In this document: positions 1-7,084 of the stretch, one piece after another | How the letters are laid out: each line of letters begins with the position of its first letter | How positions within the stretch are numbered: position 1 is the first letter of the stretch | Assembly: GCA_945873675.1 (NCBI GenBank) | Contig: CAMCEP010000034.1 | Location: forward strand, 1-16,111 | Source of the DNA: Asaia bogorensis | GTDB lineage: Bacteria; Pseudomonadota; Alphaproteobacteria; Acetobacterales; Acetobacteraceae | Length of the DNA: 16,111 nucleotides | Direction of reading: 5' to 3' | Position numbers and translations under genes: made by a program | Notes under the pieces: model-generated | Databases searched by the model: none | What the model was told of the DNA's origin: nothing | The model's input: only the letters and a program-made list of their open reading frames with translations

Positions 1-912
1 ACGCCCACCATCGGCCGCAGCCACGGCATCCATGCTGAGCCCACCACCTTCGGCCTGAAACTGGCTGGTTATCATGCGGAATTCGCCCGCAACCGGGCGC
101 GGTTGGTGGCGGCGCGGGCGGAAGTGGCAACCTGCGCCATTTCCGGCCCCGTCGGCACTTTCGCGAGCGTTGACCCACGCGTCGAAGCCTTTGTCGCGGG
201 CAAGCTTGGCCTTTCGGTAGAACCGGTTTCAACGCAGGTTATCCCTCGTGACCGTCACGCGGCGTTTTTTGCGGCGCTGGCTGTGGTGGCAACGGGCATT
301 GAACGGCTGGCGACCGAAGTGCGCCATTTGCAGCGCAGCGAAGTGCGCGAAGCCGAGGAATTCTTCCATGCCGGGCAGAAGGGTTCTTCCGCCATGCCGC
401 ATAAGCGCAACCCGGTGCTGAGCGAAAACCTGACCGGGCTCGCACGCTTGGTGCGCGGTTATGTGGTGCCGGCCTTGGAGAATGTGGCGCTCTGGCATGA
501 ACGCGATATCAGCCATTCATCGGTGGAACGCGTGATTGGCCCGGATGCGACGACTGCGCTTGATTTCGCGCTGATGCGCCTGACGGGCATGATGGAAAAG
601 CTCACCATCTATCCAGCACGCATGCAGGCCAATCTGGAGAGCCTGGGCGGCGTGGTGCATAGCCAGAAGGTGCTGCTGGCGCTGACCCAGGCGGGCATGA
701 GCCGCGAAGACGCCTATGCCACCGTGCAGCGCTGCGCCATGGCAACCTGGCAGGCCTTGGGCAGCGCGGGGGCCAAGGATTTCCGCACCAATCTGCTGGA
801 AGATGCCGGCGTGGCCGCGCTGATGGATGGCACAGCACTTGATAGCGCCATGGATCCGGCGCGCGATTTTGGCCATGTGGAGACCATTTTCGCGCGCGTT
901 TTTGGTGGATAA
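1..912 (+). CDS. purB: Adenylosuccinate lyase, 3' portion (5' end outside window)
   Basis: The frame is open from the first base to a TAA stop, giving 303 residues of the C-terminal two thirds; the family is usually about 430 residues. PurB cleaves fumarate from SAICAR and from adenylosuccinate in cytoplasmic purine synthesis. The first residues visible, TPTIGRSHGIHAEPTTFG, match the conserved PurB block that contains an active-site histidine. The fumarate lyase superfamily signature GSSAMPHKRNP is encoded at about 382-414 and holds the mobile-loop catalytic serine. The C-terminal helical region continues without interruption. An internal GTG near 103 is not the start, because conserved PurB sequence precedes it. 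The gene converges on serA with only three bases between the two stop codons, and I see no terminator hairpin there. The identification is secure. Confidence 0.96.
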   Translation, partial: TPTIGRSHGIHAEPTTFGLKLAGYHAEFARNRARLVAARAEVATCAISGPVGTFASVDPRVEAFVAGKLGLSVEPVSTQVIPRDRHAAFFAALAVVATGIERLATEVRHLQRSEVREAEEFFHAGQKGSSAMPHKRNPVLSENLTGLARLVRGYVVPALENVALWHERDISHSSVERVIGPDATTALDFALMRLTGMMEKLTIYPARMQANLESLGGVVHSQKVLLALTQAGMSREDAYATVQRCAMATWQALGSAGAKDFRTNLLEDAGVAALMDGTALDSAMDPARDFGHVETIFARVFGG

Positions 913-915
913 GTT

Positions 916-2502
916 TTAGAAATTCAGCGGCGTCGCACGCACTACCAAGGGCAGGCGCCGCACTTCCGCCAGCACCGCTTCCGGCATCGGGCCATCCAGC
1001 CCGACCAGGCAGATGGCGTCTCCACCAGGTGCCGCGCGGCCTAGATGGAGCGTGCCGATATTGATGCCCGCTTCCGCGAGCGCCGTGCCGAAACGCCCAA
1101 TGAAACCGGGCTTATCCTGATTGGTGACATAGAGCATATGCGGCGCGAAATCTGCTTCCACCGCGATGCCCTTAATCGCGACCAAACGCGGCTTGTTTTC
1201 CGCAAGCAAAGTGCCGGCGATGGAACGCTGCCCCTGATTGGTGGTTACGGTGATGGTCAGCAGGGTTTGATATTCGCCGCGCCGTTCCATGATGGTTTCC
1301 GCGACATCAATACCGCGTTCCTTAGCCAGCACCGGCGCATTCACCATATTCACCGCGCCCATTTGCGGCGTCAGCACACCGGCCAAAGCAGCGGCCGTCA
1401 GTGGGCGGCGATTAAGCTCCGCCGCATGGCCTTCATATTCAATGCGGATCGCCTTGATTGCATCATCCTGCCCGGCGCTGAGCTGCCCCGCCATGGAACC
1501 GAGCAAGCGCGCCAATTCCATATATGGCTTTAGGCGCGGTGCTTCTTCCGCGGTCACGCTCGGCATATTGATGGCGTTGGAAACCGCACCCGTCAGCAGG
1601 AAATCCGACATCTGTTCGGCGACTTGCAGCGCCACATTCTCCTGCGCCTCATTCGTCGCCGCACCCAGATGCGGGGTGCAGACGACATTTTCCAAGGCGA
1701 AAAGCGGGCTGTCTGTCGCGGGTTCAACCTCGAATACATCAAGCGCAGCACCCGCCAAATGGCCGGATTGCAGTGCTTCCGCGAGTGCTACCTCATCCAC
1801 CAGGCCGCCGCGCGCGCAATTGATCAGCCGCGCGCCTTTTTTCATCCGCGCTATATTCTCGCGCGAGAGGATATTGCGCGTCTGTTCTGTCATGGGCGCA
1901 TGCAGCGTGATGAAATCGGCGCGCGCCAGCAATTCGGGCAGTTCCACCTTCTCCACACCGATCTCCACGGCGCGTTTTTCGGAAAGGAAAGGATCGAAGG
2001 CAATCACCTTCATCTTCAACCCATTGGCGCGATCAGCGACAATGCCGCCAATATTGCCGCAGCCGATCAGGCCCAAGGTTTTGGCGAAAAGCTCCACCCC
2101 CATGAAGCGGTTCTTTTCCCATTTGCCCGCCTTGGTGGAGGCTGAGGCTTCCGGCAATTGCCGCGCCAGCGCGAACATCATCGCAATGGCGTGTTCGGCG
2201 GTGGTAATCGCATTGCCGAAGGGCGTATTCATCACGACAACACCGCGCGCGGTGGCGCTGGTGACATCCACATTATCCACGCCAATGCCGGCGCGGCCCA
2301 CCACCTTCAGGCGCGGCGCTGCTTCCAGCACTTCCCGCGTGACCTTGGTGGCGGAGCGCACCGCAAGCCCATCATACTCACCAATAATGGCGCGGAGTTC
2401 CGCCGGCGTCAGGCCGGTTTTCACATCGGCTTCAATGCCGCGTTCACGAAAAATCGCAACCGCGGCGGGGCTGAGTTTGTCGGAGATCAGAACGCGCGGC
2501 AT
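916..2502 (-). CDS. serA: D-3-phosphoglycerate dehydrogenase
   Basis: SerA oxidises 3-phosphoglycerate to 3-phosphohydroxypyruvate with NAD, the first step of serine synthesis in the cytoplasm. The chosen ATG gives 528 residues starting MPRVLISDKL, the usual length of the long (type I) form. The substrate-binding half lies at the N-terminus, followed by the Rossmann segment with GLIGCGNIGG near 144-153. The catalytic triad is visible as Arg231 (CARGG), Glu260 (FEVEP) and His278 (TPHLG). An intervening ASB-type domain spans roughly 320-445 and a C-terminal ACT domain about 455-528, which in this family can mediate serine feedback. The frame stays open 57 bases further upstream, but that would overlap the end of serC. 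The ATG at 2502 matches family N-termini and has an AGGGG ribosome site at 2513-2517 with ten bases of spacing. It lies five bases after the serC stop, so the two genes form an operon. Confidence 0.96.
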   Translation of the reverse strand: MPRVLISDKLSPAAVAIFRERGIEADVKTGLTPAELRAIIGEYDGLAVRSATKVTREVLEAAPRLKVVGRAGIGVDNVDVTSATARGVVVMNTPFGNAITTAEHAIAMMFALARQLPEASASTKAGKWEKNRFMGVELFAKTLGLIGCGNIGGIVADRANGLKMKVIAFDPFLSEKRAVEIGVEKVELPELLARADFITLHAPMTEQTRNILSRENIARMKKGARLINCARGGLVDEVALAEALQSGHLAGAALDVFEVEPATDSPLFALENVVCTPHLGAATNEAQENVALQVAEQMSDFLLTGAVSNAINMPSVTAEEAPRLKPYMELARLLGSMAGQLSAGQDDAIKAIRIEYEGHAAELNRRPLTAAALAGVLTPQMGAVNMVNAPVLAKERGIDVAETIMERRGEYQTLLTITVTTNQGQRSIAGTLLAENKPRLVAIKGIAVEADFAPHMLYVTNQDKPGFIGRFGTALAEAGINIGTLHLGRAAPGGDAICLVGLDGPMPEAVLAEVRRLPLVVRATPLNF

Positions 2503-2507
2503 GGGCT

Positions 2508-3680
2508 TCAGGCCCCTGCCATTTCGGCTTGCACAGAAGCCAGCGCCCAATCCAACCACGGCAACAGCGCCTTGATATCAGCCGTTTCAACCGTGGCACC
2601 GCCCCAGATGCGCAAGCCCGGCGGCGCATCACGATAAGCGCCGGCATCAAGCGCCACCCCTTCCGCCTCAAGCAGGGACGCGATTTTCTTCGCCGCCGTC
2701 GCTTGGGCTTCTGCCGAAAGCGCCGTGAACCAAGGCGCCGTGATGGTCAGGCAGATGGAAGTGCAGGAACGCGTCGCCGCATCCTGCGCGAGGAAACCAT
2801 AACCGCTGCCCGCCGCAACCCAATCCGCAATGGTAGCAAGATTGGCTTCGCTGCGCGCAATCAGCCCCTTCAGCCCGCCAATGCTTTCCGCCCAACGGAG
2901 GCCATCCAAAGCATCCTCAACACACAGCATGGAAGGCGTGTTGATGGTCTCGCCCTTAAACACGCCTTCGCTCAGCTTGCCGCCGCTGGACAGGCGAAAA
3001 ATCTTTGGCATCGGCCAGGGCGGTGAATAGGATTCAAGCCGCGCGACCGCACGCGGCGACAGCGCCAACATGCCATGCGCTGCCTCGCCGCCCAGCACCT
3101 TCTGCCAGGACCAGGTCACAACATCCAACTTCGCCCAGGGCAGATCCATCGCGAAGGCGGCGCTGGTGGCATCGCAAATCGCGAGCCCTTCACGGTCCGC
3201 GCTGATGAAATCAGCATTGGTCAGGCGCACGCCGCTGGTGGTGCCGTTCCAGACAAAAACCACATCGCGCTTGGGATCAACCGCGCCAAGATCAGGCAGC
3301 TTACCATAGGGTGCATCAAGCACGCGCGCATCGGCAAGCTTCAATTGCTTCAGCACATCAGTGGCCCAATCCTTGGAGAAGGATTCCCACACCAGCACAT
3401 CCACCCCGCGCGCGCCGAGCATGGACCAAAGCGCCATTTCCACCGCGCCCGTGTCAGACGCCGGCACAATGCCAAGCCGCCAATCGGAAGGCATGCCAAG
3501 GATGGATTTTGAAAGCGTAATCACTTCCGCGAGCTTTGCCTTGGGTGTCGCGGCGCGGTGGCTGCGGCCAAGCAGCGCGCCTTCAAGTGCTGCGAGTGAC
3601 CAGCCAGGACGCTTGGCGCAGGGGCCAGAGGAAAAACGAGGATTGGCCGGGCGGATCCCCGGTTTGGTGGCGCTTGCCAT
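2508..3680 (-). CDS. serC: Phosphoserine aminotransferase, alphaproteobacterial/Methanosarcina type
   Basis: SerC is a PLP enzyme that transfers the glutamate amino group to 3-phosphohydroxypyruvate, giving phosphoserine, the step after SerA. The protein has 390 residues, typical of the SerC subgroup found in alphaproteobacteria and Methanosarcina, which differs from the shorter E. coli form. Visible landmarks are the N-terminal RFSSGPCAKRPGW block, the SHR motif at 40-42, Asp170 in ICDATSA (expected to contact the PLP ring nitrogen) and Lys194 in WSWQKVLGGE (the Schiff-base lysine). The ATG at 3680 has a strong ribosome site, GGAAGGGAG on the minus strand at 3696-3688, seven bases upstream. 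It is the first gene of serC-serA and is preceded by a structured leader. The serB phosphatase is not in the window. Confidence 0.95.
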   Translation of the reverse strand: MASATKPGIRPANPRFSSGPCAKRPGWSLAALEGALLGRSHRAATPKAKLAEVITLSKSILGMPSDWRLGIVPASDTGAVEMALWSMLGARGVDVLVWESFSKDWATDVLKQLKLADARVLDAPYGKLPDLGAVDPKRDVVFVWNGTTSGVRLTNADFISADREGLAICDATSAAFAMDLPWAKLDVVTWSWQKVLGGEAAHGMLALSPRAVARLESYSPPWPMPKIFRLSSGGKLSEGVFKGETINTPSMLCVEDALDGLRWAESIGGLKGLIARSEANLATIADWVAAGSGYGFLAQDAATRSCTSICLTITAPWFTALSAEAQATAAKKIASLLEAEGVALDAGAYRDAPPGLRIWGGATVETADIKALLPWLDWALASVQAEMAGA

Positions 3681-3707
3681 GATGCGGCTCCCTTCCAGAA
3701 GCGAATG

Positions 3708-3725
3708 CGCCCCGGTGGGGGGGCG
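3708..3725 (-). promoter_or_regulatory. Hairpin just upstream of the serC ribosome site
   Basis: CGCCCC (3708-3713) and GGGGCG (3720-3725) can pair around a six-base loop. On the minus strand the hairpin ends about a dozen bases before the serC Shine-Dalgarno at 3696-3688. It does not cover the ribosome site itself. It could be part of a leader that switches structure, or it could simply reflect local GC-rich sequence. The region between it and the tandem hairpins (3726-3784) shows no clear gene, only C-rich leader sequence on the minus strand. Confidence 0.3.
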
Positions 3726-3784
3726 TGGCCCGCAGCTTCGTTACGCCTGGGAGGGGGTGGGGATCAAGGGCGCGGTCGCGGGAA

Positions 3785-3835
3785 GGTGATCATTGGCCTG
3801 TCACATGGCTGACGCAGCCAGCCCGCAAGGCGGGC
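3785..3835 (-). promoter_or_regulatory. Candidate serC leader RNA (two abutting hairpins)
   Basis: On the minus strand two perfect 6-bp stems with three-base loops follow each other with no spacer. The first is GCCCGC-CTT-GCGGGC (3835 to 3821) and the second is TGGCTG-CGT-CAGCCA (3820 to 3806). A tail, TGTGACAGGCCAATGATCAC, leads towards serC, whose start is about 125 bases downstream of the hairpins. The position upstream of serC-serA in an alphaproteobacterium, together with the tandem hairpins, fits what is known of the serC RNA motif, a presumed cis-regulatory leader in Rfam. I cannot align it, so the family assignment comes from recollection and context. There is no T-run after either stem, so it is unlikely to be a simple terminator of the upstream AsmA-like gene. 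Confidence 0.6.
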
Positions 3836-3878
3836 AAAGCAGCTGGACAGCGCCACCAAGGCAAGCGCCGGATCGCTG

Positions 3879-6800
3879 CTATTGCCGTGGCGCCTGTCCT
3901 GCCGGTTCCTGACCAATCCCGAAAATCCCGCGCAGGAACCCAGGTGTCAGCGCCGCCAAGGGGTTGATCATGGTTTGCGGGTCATTCAGCGGCCCGCGCA
4001 TGCGATAGGAAACGGCAAATAGCCCACCACCTTCTTCTGGGCTGAAAAGCCGGCCGAAAATCGGAATGCGCCCGAGCAACGTGTTGAAAATATAGGCCGG
4101 CACAATGGTGCCTTCGGTGTCCATCGTATCATTCCTGCGATCAATGCGCCCCTTCGCAGTAACCCCAAGCGAAGACGAAAAGGCGCGTGCATCCCGCAAT
4201 ATCAGTGCATCGGGAGCGAGGCTAAAGGGGATGGTAGCGCGGGTGAAATTCAGCCCTGGGCCACTCAACGCATCCACCAGCCCGTAAAGCGTCATGGCTT
4301 GCAAGAGCTTACCGAGCCCCGGCGCGTCACGCACCACGAAATCCTCCAACACCGCATCGCCGACAAGCACAGCGCCGGGGCGGGAGTTTTCGTATCCGCC
4401 CGTCACGGTCAGCTTACCGCCTTGAATGGTTTTCAGCACGTCAAAGGCACGCAGCAATTCGCCGCCATTATCACTGGTCAGGTTGAAGGCGCGGCGCTGG
4501 CCTTCCGGGGTGATTGTCAGCGCGAAACTGCCGCGCTCGGGCAGGCGGGCGCTGATATTTGCCTGCTGCGTGACACCCAAGGCATTGACCCTGAGCTGTG
4601 CCTCCAGCGCTGAAATCTCCTTCGCATGCGGCAGCAGCACACGATCAAAGCGGGCATCAATCCGCGCGGCGGAACCTTCCTCTAAAGGCTTGTCCGGTGT
4701 CTCATGCGCGGCAAGCGCCGGTGCCATATCCAACACTGGCCCGCGCAAGCTGATGGCCCATTGCCCACCAAGGCGGGTCGCGGGCGGGCGCACCTCACCG
4801 GCGAAACGGGATCGCCCCAAAGTCGCACTGGTCAATTCAATGCGTTGCGGGACGTTCTGGCGCACCTCACTCGCGCGACCGCGAATAAGGGAATCGGGCG
4901 TCTCAATGCGGAAACTTTCAATCAGCGTCACCGCATTGCCCTGCATCAGCACCATTGCCTCCGCGCTGCCTGCGGTACCGGGTGGTTTGCTCCAGGCCAG
5001 GGGCTCCAGCCTCAGCGTCGCCGCACGCAAATCAGCCCGCACGGCAAGCCGTGCCTGCCCATTGCGGCGCGTTTCATTGCGGACATCAAGCTGTACAGGC
5101 CCTTCCAGCAGCGGCCTTCCATCCAGGCCAAGTGCTGCCAATTGCCGGGCATCCGCGCGGGCAGAAATGATTTCACGGGAAACAATATCGGTGGGCGGGC
5201 CGTTGCGAAAATCGGTTTCCTGCCGGATGCGCGCTTCAATATCGCCAAGCACGCCCGTACCCATTGCCGTCAGCCCCACATTGGTGACGGAAACACGCGC
5301 CACACCGCGTTCAAGGTCTCGATCAAAAGCAATGCGCGGAATGCGCAAATCACGCACGTCAAGCTCGGCCTGAATATCAATATCCTCGATATCGAGCGTC
5401 TTGATGAGCGGAAAGACAAGTTTTAGCGTGCCGCCGGTCAGCGTACCGGTTGGGTCATTGATCGGCGGCGGACGTTTTTCGAAAATCTTAAGCCTGGGAT
5501 GGCGCAGAACGGCCCAACCATCGGCCAACGGGCCGCGTAGTTTGGCCTCAAGGCGCGTTATTTCCGGATCGGTCGCGAAGCTGATCGAAACCGTGGCGCC
5601 ATCCGTCACAATGCCGGTGCCGGATTGCTGGCCGCTGGTGGCAGAAATTTCGATCTTATCGAGTGAAAAACGCGCCTCTCCACCAGCACCTTCAAAGGGC
5701 GGGATGGGGCGCAACCAATGAACCGTCACGCCATCCGCCCGCGCCAAGCCGGAAAGCTCTGTGATCTCTGCGGCACTGCCATCCGCGCCGATCCGCGCCG
5801 CAATCCGCCAATTGCCTTCGCGCAGCATGCCGGCTGTCAGATTCTCGGCCAACCATTCGCGCGGCTTGGGGGCGACACTCGGGGGCCAGTAATGCGGAAG
5901 GTCGGCAATGTCCAAGCCGCGCATCGAAAGTTCGGCGGCGGTTTGCCAGGTGCCATCTTTTAACCGCGCCTCTCCGCTTGCGCGAATGACCGGTGGCGGC
6001 GAAGCGCCCGGGCGCTGCGATGGCTGGGGGGAGAGGGCCAGGCGCTCTACGCGCACCACCTCCTCGGCCAGGGTCGCATCCAGCAGAATGGCAGCGAAAG
6101 GAATATCCCCGCCATCATTCGGGATATGCAGCACACCGGCCCCGGTGCGCAGCCGCCCCATCAGCAAATCCGGCTGCGGCGCCCCGGCGAAGCGCGCAAT
6201 CAGAGTGATTTCTGCCTCGGCATCCAGCGCGGCCAAAGGCGCCAATTCCGCACTTGTCTTGGCCAGCACCGCAGGGCGAATGCCGTGCGCGGTCAGCGAT
6301 GCTTCCCCCCGCCAAAGTGCCCGTTCCAGATTGCCGGCGATCTCCACCGGGATGCGCTGATCGGCCATTTCCAGCAGGGCGCGCCCGGCCAATTCCAACC
6401 CACCAGTGGCGCGGCGTTGCAGAATAAGGGCCGCAAGGTTCGCACGCGCCACGCGCCCGGAAGCCTCATCGGTCAGCACCAATCTGGTATCAAAAAGGGC
6501 AATGCGCCGGATCGCCGAAAGCGCGGTTTCCTCATTTGGGGGCTCAAGCCAGGCGGTGATGATCTCGGCCAAGGCATCAAGCGCAGTGTCCGGCGCTTCG
6601 GTGGCATCGGCCTTGGTGGCGGCGGCCAGCCCGAGTGAGAGTGCCCCTGCCTTATCGCGGTTTGCAAGCAAGCTGAGCCCGCGTAATTCCAGCGCGCGCA
6701 ACCCAATATGCCCGCGCAGCAATCCGCCCAGTGAAAGGGAAGCATCCACCTGCGGCAGAACCGCGATCAGCCCATCATCCTTGTCAACCAGACTGATTTC

Positions 6801-7067
6801 GGAAAAGCGCACCGCAATCGGCGAACGATGCCCTTCCCGCCAGCCCGCCCAGGAAATTGCCGCCTCAGCGATGGCGACTTTTTGACCAGCCAGCGCCTGA
6901 TTGGCGGCAATTTCGGCCTGCCGGGCCAGCCAGGGCAGGCTGATCGGGCCTTGTTCCAGCCGCCAAACCAGCCCGCCCAGGGCAAGACCCAGCACCAGCA
7001 TCAGGGTCAGGGCGACCCTGGCCAGCAGCTTCAACCCCCGCCCCGCTTGACCTGCGACCCGTCTCAC
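3879..7067 (-). CDS. AsmA/YhdP-like (DUF3971) envelope protein
   Basis: This is a large, single-pass membrane-anchored protein of about 1062 residues. With the GTG at 7067 as start it has a short basic N-terminus (VRRVAGQAGRGLKLLAR) and one hydrophobic segment at about 15-35. The remainder is a long beta-rich periplasmic region. The C-terminus carries the AsmA-like ending, with blocks such as EGTIVPAYIFNTLLGRIPIF, GGGLFAVSYRMRGP and NPLAALTPGFLRGIFG. YhdP, TamB and AsmA relatives are thought to move phospholipids between inner and outer membranes; that role is inferred here. The frame remains open to 7277, but this would run into glnE. The GTG is preceded by AGGGA and gives a normal topology; a TTG at 7085 is the alternative. 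The gene diverges from glnE with 17 bases between starts, and its stop lies about 44 bases upstream of the serC leader hairpins. Confidence 0.85.
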   Translation of the reverse strand: MRRVAGQAGRGLKLLARVALTLMLVLGLALGGLVWRLEQGPISLPWLARQAEIAANQALAGQKVAIAEAAISWAGWREGHRSPIAVRFSEISLVDKDDGLIAVLPQVDASLSLGGLLRGHIGLRALELRGLSLLANRDKAGALSLGLAAATKADATEAPDTALDALAEIITAWLEPPNEETALSAIRRIALFDTRLVLTDEASGRVARANLAALILQRRATGGLELAGRALLEMADQRIPVEIAGNLERALWRGEASLTAHGIRPAVLAKTSAELAPLAALDAEAEITLIARFAGAPQPDLLMGRLRTGAGVLHIPNDGGDIPFAAILLDATLAEEVVRVERLALSPQPSQRPGASPPPVIRASGEARLKDGTWQTAAELSMRGLDIADLPHYWPPSVAPKPREWLAENLTAGMLREGNWRIAARIGADGSAAEITELSGLARADGVTVHWLRPIPPFEGAGGEARFSLDKIEISATSGQQSGTGIVTDGATVSISFATDPEITRLEAKLRGPLADGWAVLRHPRLKIFEKRPPPINDPTGTLTGGTLKLVFPLIKTLDIEDIDIQAELDVRDLRIPRIAFDRDLERGVARVSVTNVGLTAMGTGVLGDIEARIRQETDFRNGPPTDIVSREIISARADARQLAALGLDGRPLLEGPVQLDVRNETRRNGQARLAVRADLRAATLRLEPLAWSKPPGTAGSAEAMVLMQGNAVTLIESFRIETPDSLIRGRASEVRQNVPQRIELTSATLGRSRFAGEVRPPATRLGGQWAISLRGPVLDMAPALAAHETPDKPLEEGSAARIDARFDRVLLPHAKEISALEAQLRVNALGVTQQANISARLPERGSFALTITPEGQRRAFNLTSDNGGELLRAFDVLKTIQGGKLTVTGGYENSRPGAVLVGDAVLEDFVVRDAPGLGKLLQAMTLYGLVDALSGPGLNFTRATIPFSLAPDALILRDARAFSSSLGVTAKGRIDRRNDTMDTEGTIVPAYIFNTLLGRIPIFGRLFSPEEGGGLFAVSYRMRGPLNDPQTMINPLAALTPGFLRGIFGIGQEPAGQAPRQ

Positions 7068-7084
7068 TCTTTCCCTAGACCCCA

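Noticed and set aside
2503..2559. Upstream extension of serA by 19 codons
   Set aside because: It would overlap the end of serC and add residues that no SerA N-terminus has. The ATG at 2502 matches the family start.
1289..2575. Long plus-strand ORF (428 codons) opposite serA, and shorter ones at 1045-1533, 1624-2145 and 2158-2637
   Set aside because: Antisense to a clear SerA with intact catalytic motifs. The translations are low-complexity Ala/Ser/Arg-rich, as expected of shadow frames in GC-rich DNA.
3806..3835. Tandem hairpins read as an intrinsic terminator of the AsmA-like gene
   Set aside because: Neither stem is followed by a T-run on the minus strand, and the spacing before serC suits a leader RNA better.
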